Source: Chara braunii (taxonomy: Eukaryota; Streptophyta; Charophyceae; Charales; Characeae). From it: a stretch of 34,937 nucleotides of DNA. Below are positions 18,690-28,776 of the stretch, piece by piece (position 1 is the stretch's first letter; the number at the start of each line of letters is the position of its first letter). The notes below the pieces were generated by a model. It searched no databases. It saw only the letters and a program-made list of their open reading frames with translations, and was not told the DNA's origin. Both the position numbers and the translations under genes were made by a program. The stretch is taken from the NCBI GenBank assembly GCA_003427395.1, contig BFEA01000656.1, positions 705,494 to 740,430 on the forward strand, written 5' to 3'.

Positions 18690-19400
18690 TCACGATCAAG
18701 GACAAGGCAATAGTAGGTGGAGTTGGGGTTTTGACGGGCCATGTGGAGAAACTGGTGGGGAGTGATGGAGTTTTGGGAGGTAGGGTGGGGGAAATAGGGG
18801 ATGTCGATGGGCGTGTCGGGGGGGTTGGTGAGGCGGAAGAAGTTGGGGTGGAACGCGTATGGCATGTAGTGGTCCCGCCAAGGTGTTCCCAAAATGATGT
18901 CGGACATCAAGTGCATGACATCGAATGAGACCTGACTGCGGAGGGTTCCGACAGTCATGGTGGTCTCGGGGACCATGCAGTCTACTACGACGGCCGCGTC
19001 TTTGTCCACTAGAAGAATGGTAATCAGGGAGTCGTAACCGGTATAAGTGAGATCGGCTTTTCGGACACACGCGTCAGTGATGGTATTGAGGCGGCGCTGT
19101 TCGATGCCTAATCTGACAAGCCGATCGTGTCGGGCTTTGTTTCTCAACAACATCAGAGAAAGTGATGGAGGATGGATTCGGGAGAAGGGTAGAGGAACAT
19201 GTACCAGTGGGAGGTGCGTCAAGGGTCGTGAGTTGCGATGCTTGGGGATCATCCGGTGGGATGTACGTCACCGGGGAGAGGGGGGGGCAGACGTATTGTC
19301 AATGCCAAGTGGGCCGTCGGTGGAACAGAGGTCGACACCGAGGGGACGACCGACAGACTATTCGTCGATGCCGAGGTGGGTTTGTGGTGATCTTGTGGAC
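18690..19400 (-). pseudogene. Element B aspartic protease region
   Basis: RHDRLVRLGIEQRRL, LTYTGYDSLITILLVDKD and SFDVMHLMSDIILGTPW follow the Gypsy protease fold. The ILGTPWR stretch matches the conserved I-L-G-x-x-W segment before the protease end. The expected D-S/T-G active site would lie just upstream, near LLRNKARHDR, but the frame changes there and it cannot be read. The protease releases mature Gag and Pol proteins. This copy is broken. Confidence 0.7.
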
Positions 19401-19405
19401 AATGT

Positions 19406-21107
19406 TCAAGTGGAGGAGGGACCGGGAGTGGCGGATGCGGAAGCGGCGGGTCGGGGGACCGCGGACCTAGGTGCCTGATGTGTGAACTGTCCGACATTTG
19501 GATAGTTTGTTTGTTGATGTCCTAACTGTCGGCACCGAAAACAACCACCCTTTGCTTGGAGGTAGGTTCGCTCCTCCGGCGTGAGTTTCGTGAGACGGGC
19601 TGGGTGGGTGTTTATAGGAGGACGGCTGGTGCGTTCTCTCTTTTCCATCCGCATGAGCTGGATGGCGGAGAGTTCGTCGGAGGAGAGCGATGTGGTGTGT
19701 AGTGGGTCGGAGAGGGTGTCGGGGTCGGGGGCGGAGAACTCGTCCGAGGAGGCGGAGAGAGAGGTTTCGTCGGTGATGTTATGAAAGAGTCGTAGGCGGG
19801 GTGGGGCGGATGTGAGTGCGTCCTTGTACGGGGTGTGGAGTTTGTTTAGGTGAATGGCACGGTTGAAGAGATCGGGGAGGGACATTGGGGGGTCGTGGAC
19901 GAGGGAGGCGGCGAGGTCCTTGTGGCATCCCCGTTTGAAGCGGGAGAGGAATGCGGCATCGCTGACGTAGTCAAGGGGGATGTGTTGCCTCAGCGCACAG
20001 ACAAAACGGTCGGTTGGGCCGTTCTGTCGAAGGTGACAGAGCTCAAATTAGTCATTGACCGTCTTATGCGATGAGCTTGGCCCACTCGAGGAAGGAATGG
20101 GGTTCCGCGTTTGCTTGTTGGCGGTTAGCTTGTTCGGTGTACCACCAACGAGCGACGCCTTCGTGTAACCTGGTGCTGGCAATAGGGAGCCAGTGTGACA
20201 GGGACGTTGTGGAGGGAGAAGGCGTCGTAGAGTTTGCTGAGCAAGACGAAGACGTCCTCGTGGGGAAGGCCGGTGAAGGGGGGGATGTCCACTGATCGGA
20301 AGGATGGGGAAATGTTAGCTGTTAAGGGTGTTGTGGTGGCGAGGGTGTTGAAGTCAAGTTTGGGTGAGGAGGATGGTATCCCGGTGAAATTGGTGGTGGG
20401 GTTGGTTGGGAGAAGTGCAGACGGGGGAAGTATTGGAACGGCTGGGCCGAGGGGTTGGGCTGTGGGGGTGATCTGTGTATAGGTGGGAGGAGGAAGAGGT
20501 GACGGGGGTGGCAAGCGTTTTTGGTTGTGGGGGAACGGTGGTGGTGGTCGTTCGTGGTGAGGGGGGGCGTGGGATGGCTGTGCCAGAGGTGGAAGGGAAT
20601 GCGGATGAGGTGTTGGCTGGGGGGGAGGTGTGAGTGAACGAGGAGGTAGGTGGAGGAGGTGTGGATGTTGTCGGCAGGGTAGTGGAGGTCGTTGGTGTGG
20701 TTGTAGTAGGGGGTGGGGTGGTTGTGACGACTGTGATGGCGGGGGTGCTACCTTCGATGGCGGTGACGCGACTGGAGATGGCTGCAACGGAGGCTTTGAT
20801 GCCGCTGATGGATTAGTGAATGGATGTCATCATGTGGAGGAGTGTCGCGAGATCGGGGGCAGCAGTGGATGCTGCTGGTTGTTTCGCGGGCGACGCTGTC
20901 GACCGAGTCGGTGTGGATGGCGGACATATCAATGCTGGATGATTGGGCCATGGTGGGGGAGGAAGCGGTGGTAGTGGCGGATGAGGTGGTAGCGGCAGCT
21001 GAGGTGGTAGCAGCAGATGAGGTGGAGGCAGCTGCAGCAGCGGTAGCAGCGTCAACAGCGGCGGCGTCAGCAGCTGCGCGTTGAGAGTTCCTGGTTGTGC
21101 GTGGCAT
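19406..21107 (-). pseudogene. Element B gag (frameshifted)
   Basis: The start, MPRTTRNSQRAAADAAAVDA at 21107, opens an Ala/Thr/Ser-rich N-terminus. A Pro-rich segment and the capsid-like PPFTGLPHEDVFVLLSKLYD follow in a second frame (20787-20125). A third frame (19885-19406) has MSLPDLFNRAIHLNKLHTPY and a zinc knuckle, CFRCRQLGHQQTNYP, at 19499-19543. There the final Cys of CX2CX4HX4C has become Tyr. At least two frameshifts separate the pieces. Gag would package the element RNA. Confidence 0.8.
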
Positions 21108-21117
21108 GCCCGGGGGG

Positions 21118-22021
21118 GGGGGTATTTACAAGGGTAGAGCAACATCAATTGATTTAGCAATGAAGATAATTTCCAAATAAAATTCGCGAAACAAGAATTA
21201 ATTTTGAACACATTAATTCGGAATTGAATTTATTTGAAATTAGTTCGAGAGCTAGGCTACCAGAATGACCCGGGTCCACTTGCCCGGCCGGGCCAGAAAG
21301 AAATAAAGAAATAAAATATATATATTTAATTTAAATTTTTATTTGAAATTTGGTAAAGAATTTTGATGTGACCCCAAGGCAAAAGTTGTTCAGTTTATTT
21401 TTCTGCATAACATAGTTTACTTTCGGATTTTTTGGATTTTTTTTTTTTTTTTTTTTTTTTTGACTGGGACCTTCCCTAGTCCTTGCACGGCGGGGCCGCC
21501 CAGGAAAATAGGGTGACCCGGGCGGCCCGGCTGGTAGCCTAGTTCGAGAGTGTATTTTTCAAGAAAATTTGAAAAAGGTTTTGAGAGAGAAAACGGAATT
21601 TTCAGGAATTTTCAAATGAAAAAAAAGAATGATTAATTCCGAGAAGAAAAATAAATTCCGACTAAATTTATTTGAATTTACGTTCGGGGTAGAATTTTAC
21701 AATGAAGAAAGATGTTGAAATTTTGAAAAAGGGTGATTAATTCCGAATAAAGAGATTAATTCAGTCGTGAATTAATTGAATTTAGTCGAAATTAATTGAG
21801 GAGTTCATTTTCAAAAGGAAAAGTACTTCCGAATTATTAAAAACAAGAATTTTGAAAGAGAATTTCGGAAAAGAATTGCGAAAAAAAAAAAATTGATCAT
21901 GATGTATTTTCGAATTTCAAGAAAAATTCCGAAAAGGAATTTTGTAATTTTAAAATAATTGAAATTATTTTCGAATTTCAGAAAAGAAATGTCAAAAAAG
22001 AATTAATTAATTCAACGTATT
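21118..22021. repeat. AT-rich repeat block 1
   Basis: The block is dense in TTCGAAT, AATTAATTC and GAAAA(A/G) words and has no coding frames. The ~70 bp at 21955-22021 match 33605-33675 in the same orientation: both contain ATTATTTTCGAATTT, GAAATG(T/C)CA and ACGTATTTTCA. A TIR element is inserted at 21252-21542, and the LINE tail abuts the right end. Confidence 0.75.
21252..21542 (+). mobile_element. Non-autonomous TIR element (MITE-like), copy 1, 291 bp
   Basis: The ends are perfect 12-bp inverted repeats (CTAGGCTACCAG / CTGGTAGCCTAG), flanked by the 8-bp direct duplication TTCGAGAG (21244-21251 and 21543-21550). CTAG is its own complement, so the duplication could be read as up to 11 bp. 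Eight bp favours hAT, 9-11 would favour Mutator-like. GC-rich ends (GACCCGGG, GCCCGGCC) surround an AT-rich middle with a T26 run. It has no ORF. A second copy is at 33778-34098. Confidence 0.88.
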
Positions 22022-22556
22022 TTCATTTTTTTTTTCGTTTTTTTTTAATTTTTTTTTAAAGAAACAACTTTCAATTAAATCCAGGAAGCGGGCCCGGAGT
22101 CCCTCACATGAGTACTGCAGTCAAATGGGGCTGAGAGAGGTACTCCCGACCAGTCCCGTCCGCAACCACAGCCATCCAACTTGCAGAGACCCTGGCCCCC
22201 CCTGAACAATAAGGCCCAAGGTGTAAAAATAAAAGAAATAGCAAATAAAAAACAAAAAGGAACCTTCCTATAATAGCAACCCTATCCTTTTTAAATGTCC
22301 AAACAGTCAACTAATCAACTTATAATCAATTAGTAATCAAGTTAAATCAACTACTCCAACAATTCAGACCACATCTCGATGTGCTGTGGTAAAATACAAC
22401 TCTGTACTACGTAATTGCCTGAGCTCCTAACATCCAATCATCCACTGTAGCAACCTACCGTTATACATAGTCATATACTTCTCCCTACCTAAGTGAATAT
22501 CACATATGTACACAAAATTTGAATTCAAATTTACTCTACATCACATGTTCAAAATG
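22022..22556 (-). other. LINE 3' UTR and A-rich tail
   Basis: No coding frame follows the last ORF2 codons. The - strand ends in three A-runs broken by single bases (T-runs on the + strand at 22028-22061), as expected for target-primed LINE insertion. The AT-rich repeat starts directly after the tail. Confidence 0.7.
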
Positions 22557-24176
22557 TCACACAAAGAAGTTAGAAAAAACCAAGATGGGGAAGTCTCCCT
22601 CCTGCAAGGTAACCGTGCACAGGCCATCCAAGGCTCCCCATCCAGTACAGATCCATTTCAATGATTTAGCCGTACAACCTTTCTTCTGCACCCGGAGTTC
22701 CCAATCTGCCGATATTGCCAATTTCATATTGTATTTAACCGTCGCCCTGATCACAGGGGGGGTAAGCCGTTCCCCCCTGTGAACTGCTGAGTTTCGAAGG
22801 TTCCAAAGAGTCGTAAGGATAGCCTCACGAATTGTTCCCTCGGTGTGGGAGCGGCAAATCGATGGCCGCTGTCGTCTGGAAGCAGTCCCCAAAAGTACAA
22901 CTTCCAAAGAGTCGTAAGGATAGCCCCACGAATTGTTCCCTCAGTGTGGAGCGGCAAATCGATGGCCGCTGTCGTCTGGAAGCAGTCCTCAAAAGTACAA
23001 ACTGATCATCCCACCGAACCCGTACGTCTGGAACCGGGACATTAGAGTACCGCCACCAGTCCCAGAAAGGTTGAGTAAGGTCACATTGTAACAAAAAATG
23101 CTGAACATCTTCCATACGGGTTCCTGGACATATGTTACACAGCGGCCCAGCTTTCACAGTCCTACGTGAACACCAGGTAGCAACTGGCAGGGCCAAATGC
23201 TTTATCAACCACAGAAGACTAGCATGTTTGTTATTGGTTAAGTCCATAAGCTGTTTCCAGAATACTGGAAGCGCTTGAGACAGCCTTGGCAGCGAATCTG
23301 CTATCCATCCCGTGGCCATCCACCTCTGAGCCACTACCCAGTTCACATCAACTAGTGGCCTCGCCATCAGGTAACCCAATTTTGTAGTATAATCATATAA
23401 GAAGACCAGTTTGTCCAAGTGCTGGGGGTGTTGCCATGCCCAATCTCTGGGATCCACGGATAGGTGCATGGACGGAATCTGTAAACAAAAAGGTCGATAG
23501 CTGTGGTCTTGTTCAATGGCACACACTGGCTGCAGCTGTTCCGGAGTAGGCATAGGTGTTGCATCTTCTGCATACTGCAACGGTTCTCCCAATGAGAAGG
23601 CGTCGCCTTGGACCTCCCAACACGAATAGGAAATATCTGTCACTTCTGAGTAAGTCTCCTTCCTCCACAAGTATTGCGGCATAACTTGACCATTATGTTT
23701 GTACCACATGCCTTCAGCCACTTCCAGCCCCCTTCGAAGAATGTGTAACCAAGCCGGTGGCACTGCATCTTGTAACTGTTGAAGGTGCTGTTGTTGATGC
23801 CACAACCCAGTCAATCTTGGTGCCAACATATTAAAAGTTATCCAATTCTTAGAGTCAACATCCCAAAGGTCCGAAGGGGTACCTATTCCTCTACCCACCC
23901 ATGCATTTCCAAACTGCCCAGGTCGAAAACATGCAAACGGCAATCCAGTTGCAGTGAGAATGTAGGGATTATTAAACAAAGGTTGGGTAAGCAATCGCTT
24001 AAAAAGCATAGGAGGGGGTTGTAAACTAGGGCAAACAAATCTCCAGGCTTTCAGAATGCCCGCCCAAATTCCCTGCGGTAGTTGCTTACGGAGATACTCC
24101 GAAAAAAGAAAAGCTTATATCAGACCAATCCAAAAAGGAAAAAAGTGTGAATTCCGTCATCTGCCTCCACGGAGTG
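22557..24176 (-). pseudogene. LINE ORF2 C-terminal region with zf-RVT-like zinc-binding motif
   Basis: A 394-codon frame (24009-22825) reads MLFKRLLTQPLFNNPYILTA at its start. It contains NNKHASLLWLIKHLALPVAT and CNICPGTRMEDVQHFLLQCD. Cys-X2-Cys...His...Cys followed by FWDWW matches the reverse-transcriptase zinc-binding (zf-RVT) segment of plant LINEs. The conserved context, W..l....lPtk..L, is also recognisable. The last part is broken by a 101/100-bp tandem duplication (22801-23001) that loses one base and shifts the frame. The region likely helps bind the RNA template. A Trp-rich stretch of unknown role precedes it. Confidence 0.8.
22801..23001. repeat. Tandem duplication of ~100 bp inside LINE ORF2
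   Basis: Units 22801-22901 and 22902-23001 differ at about four positions, including one deleted G (GTGTGGGAGC versus GTGTGGAGC). The divergence shows a real, older duplication, unlike the identical pair at 3702-3870. Confidence 0.92.
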
Positions 24177-24840
24177 TTATTGCCCATGGCACCCATCGTG
24201 CCAACAGAGCAATGATCCGACTTTCTGGGTCCAAAATAGAAAGACCTCCATCTCGTTTTTGTTGTATAACAGTCTGCTAGGCAACCTTTGGCAAAAAGTT
24301 ATCATCGTTAATCTCTTCTTTCCATAAAAAAGGGAGTGAGCATCCAGCGGGAAAAGAGAACGTCTATACCATACTGTCGACAAGACTGCATTGTTGATAA
24401 CTATTGCTCTTCCAAACAGACTAGTACCTTTGTGTTGGGTCCACGGTCGGAGTGCTGTACGCAGTCGAACAAGTGACTGTGAAGAGTCATGCATTTGTTG
24501 TCGATCAAATGAAACACAATGGCCCAACAGACGTTCGTGTTCAGATGGAACAACGATCCGAAGGCCCCAATGATAAGGAGGTTGTATCGCAGGTGGTATC
24601 AAAATAGAGGACTTAGACCAATTAACTGCCGCTTGAGATAGATCACAAAAACGTTGAATCGTTTCTCTCAAGGCAAAAAAAGTATGGTCAACCAACGGAG
24701 TAAACGCGGCAGAATCATCCGCAAAGGCTTCAGACTTTACATTCGCGCCTGAGAGGAGTAACACTCCCGGAATATCCGTGTTTGTTCTAATAAGGATATG
24801 CATGATTTCAACATAGTACACTAGGCACAAAGTGCTATTG
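24177..24840 (-). pseudogene. LINE ORF2 reverse transcriptase, second part (FADD box)
   Basis: The frame starts MCLVYYVEIMHILIRTN and reaches the catalytic KSEAFADDSAAFT, with FADD standing for the YxDD box of LINE RTs. CDLSQAAVNWSKSSIL is the following conserved N-x-x-K-(S/T) segment, then LRPWTQHKGTSLFGRAIVIN, matching the W...LS.aGR..li stretch of LINE thumb regions. It continues from the RT part at 26720-27609 across the inserted DNA. The expected linking motif, RQGCPLSP, is missing at the junction. Confidence 0.88.
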
Positions 24841-24882
24841 TTTTTGGAAGAAGTGATGGTTATTTGGTAAGGTTTTTAATGA

Positions 24883-24890
24883 TTTCATAG
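24883..24890. repeat. Target-site duplication of the hAT-like element (TTTCATAG)
   Basis: The same eight bases occur at 26667-26674. Eight-bp duplications are characteristic of hAT transposons. Confidence 0.85.
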
Positions 24891-25497
24891 CAAGGCTGGG
24901 CCAGCAACCGGGCGGATCACCTGCCCCGGTCCAGGGGGGATGAACCAGTGAAACCGGATGCCCCTAAAAAATGCCCAGAATTTTTTTGTTTTCTTTTTTT
25001 CTGATTGCAACATCCGACTGCGCTCGCTGAGATCTGTCGGATTCCGCATTAAAACTTGCAAAGTCGGGATTTTTTTTTGGTTGGGGCGGCGGGGGGGGAA
25101 GGGGGGGGGGGGGGGGGGGGGGGGGGGCTTATGGCTCTGACTCAAAGGGGAGGGAAGCAGAGGAGGAGGAGGAGGAGAAGAAAACGAGGAGGAGGAGGAG
25201 GAGGAGGAGAAGAAGAAAACAAGGAGGAGGAGGAGGAGGAGGAGGAGGAGGAGAAGAAAACGAGGAGGAGGAAACAGAGGCGAAGAAGAAGAAGAAGAAG
25301 AAGAAGAAGAAGAAGAAGAAGAAGAAGAAGAAAGATGAAAAAACAAAAACAAATCGCTATGGCTATGGCTCAACGGGGAGCGAGGCAGAGGAGGAGGAGG
25401 AGGGAAAAAGGTGATGAGGACGAGCACAAGGAGGAGGACGAGATGAAGAAGAAGAGGAAGGAGGAGGAGGAGGCGGAGAAGAGGAGGAGAAGAGGAG

Positions 25498-25529
<32 letters not shown>

Positions 25530-25960
25530 GGAGAAGAAGAAGAAGAAGAAGAAGAAGAAGAAGAAGAAGAAGAAAGATGAAAAAAAAAAAACAAATCGCT
25601 ATGGCTATGGCTCTGGCTCAACGGGGAGCGAGGCGGAGGTGGAGGAGGAGGGAAAAAGATGATGAGGACGAGCACAAGGAGGAGGACGAGATGAAGAAGA
25701 AGAGGAGGAAGGAGGAGGAGGAGGAGGAGGAGGAGAAGAAGAAGAAGAGGAAGAGGAGGAGGAGGAGGAGAAGAAGAAGAAGAGGAAGAGGAAGAGGAGG
25801 AGGAGGAGGAGGAGGAGGAGAGGAGAAGAAGAAGAAGAAGAGAAGAAGAAGAGGAGGAGGAGGAGGAGGAGGATAAGAAGAAGAAGAAGAGGAGGAGGAG
25901 GAGGAGGAGGAGGAGGAGAGGGTGGTGTAAAAAAAAACGACGAAGAAGAAGACGAGAGAA

Positions 25961-25991
<31 letters not shown>

Positions 25992-26666
25992 AAGAACGTC
26001 GAGAAACGAAAAAGGAAAAAAAAAGAATCTAAATTGCCGGACCTACCTTCGCGGCTATGGGGGGCGGTTGCAATGAAGCGGGCTGGTGGGGAGAGGCAAC
26101 TCCAGGGCTATGTCCATGGCGGGCTGGAGACGGGGCGCTCGCGCTGGTTATGTTGTCGCAGCACACGACTTTGACGTGCATGCTGAATGGCGCGACGTCA
26201 ACGTCGCGTGCTGCTGCACAGGACTGGGGCAGGCGGGGCGAAGGCAGCCGAAAGCAGGCCACAAGGAGATTTGAAAATGCGGCCGATTTCGGCTGCAGAT
26301 CCGCAGATCTGCGGTTGAAATCGACCGCGTTTTCAAATTCGAAAACGGGGGCCTACGGTACCCCGTTCTCTTCAGAAAACGCGCGGCTGATCTTCACTGT
26401 CGATCTGCACCGATCGACGACAGATATTGGCCGTTAGTTTTCTTAAGAAAACGGGGTCCGGTAGGCCCCGATTTTCTTCCAAAGTAGTGGTGGCGGCCTC
26501 CCAGAGGCGGGGGGGGGATGGGGACGCCCGAAAATCCCCAGTACCCCCCCCCAAACGCAGTGCGCCCGATTGAACCGGGGGCCTGCCGGGCTGGTGAACC
26601 GCCCGGTCCGACCGGCAGGCTCCCGGTTGGTCGAAGGTCCCCCGGTCCATCCGGGAACCAGCACTG
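24891..26666. mobile_element. Non-autonomous hAT-like DNA transposon, 1,776 bp, nested in the LINE
   Basis: A perfect 8-bp duplication (TTTCATAG) flanks the element. Its ends are imperfect inverted repeats in hAT style: CAAGGCTGGGCCAGC on the left, and CAGTGCTGGTTCCCGG read inward from the right (7 of the first 9 bases agree). GC-rich subterminal regions enclose a poly-G run, ~900 bp of nearly pure purine and a unique segment (26035-26510) with inverted repeats around GGGGCCTACGG. No transposase frame exists. Orientation cannot be set. Its flanks keep ~90 bp of AT-rich sequence that is not LINE, so it may sit inside another small insertion. Confidence 0.82.
25080..26010. repeat. Near-homopurine tract, (GGA)n/(GAA)n with ~245-bp higher-order repeat
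   Basis: The + strand is almost only G and A for about 900 bp. It begins with ~50 mostly G and continues in GGA, GAA and GAG triplets. A unit containing AAACAAATCGCTATGGCTAT and ATGAGGACGAGCACAAGG appears at ~25340 and ~25590, with a weaker copy at ~25130. This shows larger-unit duplication on top of the triplet repeat. The Glu/Arg/Gly-rich frames are artefacts. Confidence 0.95.
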
Positions 26667-26685
26667 TTTCATAGCTAAATCATTT

Positions 26686-27609
26686 TTACGTTTTGGGTAT
26701 GAAGTTTATTTGAAACCAACGAAGCTGAATAGGAGTAGACAACACCCGATTGACACACACTTGTGAAGTGGCATTGGAAAGGAGACTAGAAACCGCATGT
26801 TTGAATTTAGGACCAAATCCGAAAGCTGTCAGTACAGCCTGCAAGAATTCCCAACCCACACGATCGTAAGCCTTCTCAAGATCAAGCAAAATAATTGAGA
26901 AACTATCTTCACCTCCCAACACATGCTCTACCAGTTGATCTACCAACATCACATGATGAAGGATTTGTCGTCCAGGGACAAAACCAGTTTGCTATGGATG
27001 AATAAGGGAGGAGAGCACTTTTTGAAGTCTCGCTGTGAGGACTTTGGCAAATATTTTATAAAGTGCAGGCATTAATGTGATCGGTCTGTAATTCTTAATG
27101 TTAGTACTATCTCCTTTCTTCGGTGTAAATGTGATAATCCCTTGTACTACTTGAGGCGGAAAGGAAGCCCCATTCCACACCGCCTGACAATTTTTCAACA
27201 GTTCTGGCAACAAATGCAATGAAAAATTCTGAAAAAACTGTGCAGGCAACCCATCCAATCCCAGCGTTTTATGTAGCGCCAAGGATCTAAGTGCATCAGT
27301 CACTTCGTGCACAGTGATATCGGCCTCCATGTTATGTACTTGGGTTGCATTCAATTTCTTGTCAATTTTAGCCCAAACTTTGTCATGAAATTGATGTAGC
27401 AACTGTTGTTCCGTATATTGGGCCTGTGATGCCAACCAACTCTCATAAAATAAAGGTATATTAGTTATAATCGATTGAGTATCTGTGGCCAAGGGCATCT
27501 GTGCATCAAACAGATGTTGCATTGCCAAATTCAAGCGTGGTTGGGCAGGTGGACGATGGCTGGCAAAAAAAGAGGCTGTCATGCGGTCCCCTTGGACGAG
27601 CCAGCCCAC
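26686..27609 (-). pseudogene. LINE ORF2 reverse transcriptase, first part
   Basis: KTLGLDGLPAQFFQNF is the LINE DG(L/F)-P-x-x-F motif. FTPKKGDSTNIKNYRPITLM and ALYKIFAKVLTARL match RT fingers. A TAG at 26992-26994 interrupts LIHP-stop-QTGFVPGRQI. The palm continues with DSFSIILLDLEKAYDRVGWE (the D-x-x-K-A-Y-D catalytic motif A) and ATSQVCVNRVLSTPIQL. Coding similarity stops near 26722, where the insertion begins. RT copies LINE RNA at the nicked target. Confidence 0.9.
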
Positions 27610-28033
27610 ACATTATTGTGAGTCACAGTCCTCATTGCTGGTTGGACCTGAAAAGTCCAACGCTGTTGCAAATAATCCATTCAATGCATAAAAGTCCGCT
27701 CGTCAATGCAAGAACTTGATGCAATGTGCATGAGGTCCTGCATCTCATCATTGATTTGTTGGAGTGCAGTGCGGTTAGTGGTCAGTATCATTCGTTTAAT
27801 CAGCATACCCCGCTGCAACACAATACGCTGTCCCCCAAGATACCAATCAATCAAGGAAGAGAACAGATATTTGGAAGTACGGCATTTATGCCAAAACTCA
27901 TACAGAAACTCCGTAAACTGTTGAGTATGCACTACCCATTCTGGCAAGGATTTTCTATCATGGCCTGCTCAGACAGAAACACGAAGAAAAAATTCCTGAT
28001 CCTACAAATGGTACCACAAAGCACCTGGACAAG
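27610..28033 (-). pseudogene. LINE ORF2 linker between endonuclease and RT
   Basis: A frame of 88 codons (27947-27681) reads MPEWVVHTQQFTEFLYEFWH. It has the charged, helical look of LINE inter-domain regions. Frames change at both ends. No motif names a function. Confidence 0.6.
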
Positions 28034-28665
28034 CTAGGAATCAAGGCATCTGAAACGGCTTCGGGGTATGTACGGTTGTTGAACAGCCCCTGGTGCGAAA
28101 AAGGTGAAACCTTTCTCAAGAGGGTGCAGCATTCGAAACAAATGCGAAAAACCATTGCGAAAAGCGAAATCCGCCAATTGCAGTGCATCGACTCCCACCA
28201 GTCCCGCCGTGAGCGAATCCATCCCAGGAACCAGTGTGGTGTTCCAATCACCCCCTAGTATAAGGTTATCCACATTTGGGATCAGCCATGGTAGTGATTT
28301 GAAAAGATCAACTCGTTCCGGTTGGGAAACAGGGGCATAGATATTAAAAACTACCCATTGTTCTTGAAAAACCTCAAAACGAACCCATGCCCACCTACCA
28401 AATGGATCACACCTGTAATCGGTGATGTGGAAAGGTGCTGTCCTAGAAAATAAAATGGCCACCCCACCTCGTGTGCCCTGGGCTGGAGCCCAGAATTGTT
28501 GACCCAACCACCAACCCCATTGTTCAACAATAGCTGAGTCTCTTGCAAAAGTACAATGTGCACACCTTTGTTGTGAGCCAATGTCTTTACTAATGACCGT
28601 TTAATTGCCACTCGTCTCGACCCCAACCCTCACACATTCCAAGATGTTAGTCGGATCGTGTCCAT
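28034..28665 (-). pseudogene. LINE ORF2 N-terminal APE-like endonuclease
   Basis: ORF2 opens with ATG at 28665 and reads MDTIRLTSWNV, a TGA, then GLGSRRVAIKRSLVK. The endonuclease start consensus is W-N-x-R-G-L, so the TGA (28630-28632) probably replaces CGA. HIVLLQETQ holds the catalytic Glu. RGGVAILFS, WVVFNIYAPVS and ILGGDWNTTLVPGMDS follow, with GGDWN the conserved Asp/Asn box. The C-terminal SRFRCLDS roughly stands where S-R-I-D is expected. Frames shift around 28500 and 28034. The enzyme nicks target DNA to prime reverse transcription. Confidence 0.88.
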
Positions 28666-28776
28666 TGTCGCTTACATCGGAGGCCAGTCTGCGCATTTGA
28701 GCATGAGGAATTGATTTAAGAAAATGCTTTTGTGCCAAGGGACATGAGAATCCACTTGAGATAGTAGAGCAGCCGT

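Larger units (their letters stand above)
14806..21107 (-). mobile_element. Element B: degenerate Ty3/Gypsy chromovirus, - strand
   Basis: Reading from 21107 down, gag, protease, RT, RNase H, integrase and chromodomain appear in Ty3/Gypsy order. The frame changes many times and there are several stops. Catalytic positions are substituted in RT (NLDD) and integrase (SERD). The 3' edge has a polypurine tract and TGTCAC LTR start at 14806. No 5' LTR or primer site exists above gag, where AT-rich sequence begins at ~21118. It is therefore an old, 5'-truncated copy that cannot move by itself. Confidence 0.88.

Noticed and set aside
21437-21462. T26 run as a LINE poly(A) tail
   Set aside because: It lies inside the TIR element and has a counterpart in copy 2. 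The LINE tail is at 22022-22061.
25056-25876. Long Glu/Arg/Gly-rich ORFs and their - strand Ser/Pro mirror
   Set aside because: They are composition artefacts of GGA/GAA repeats with no domain or codon signal.
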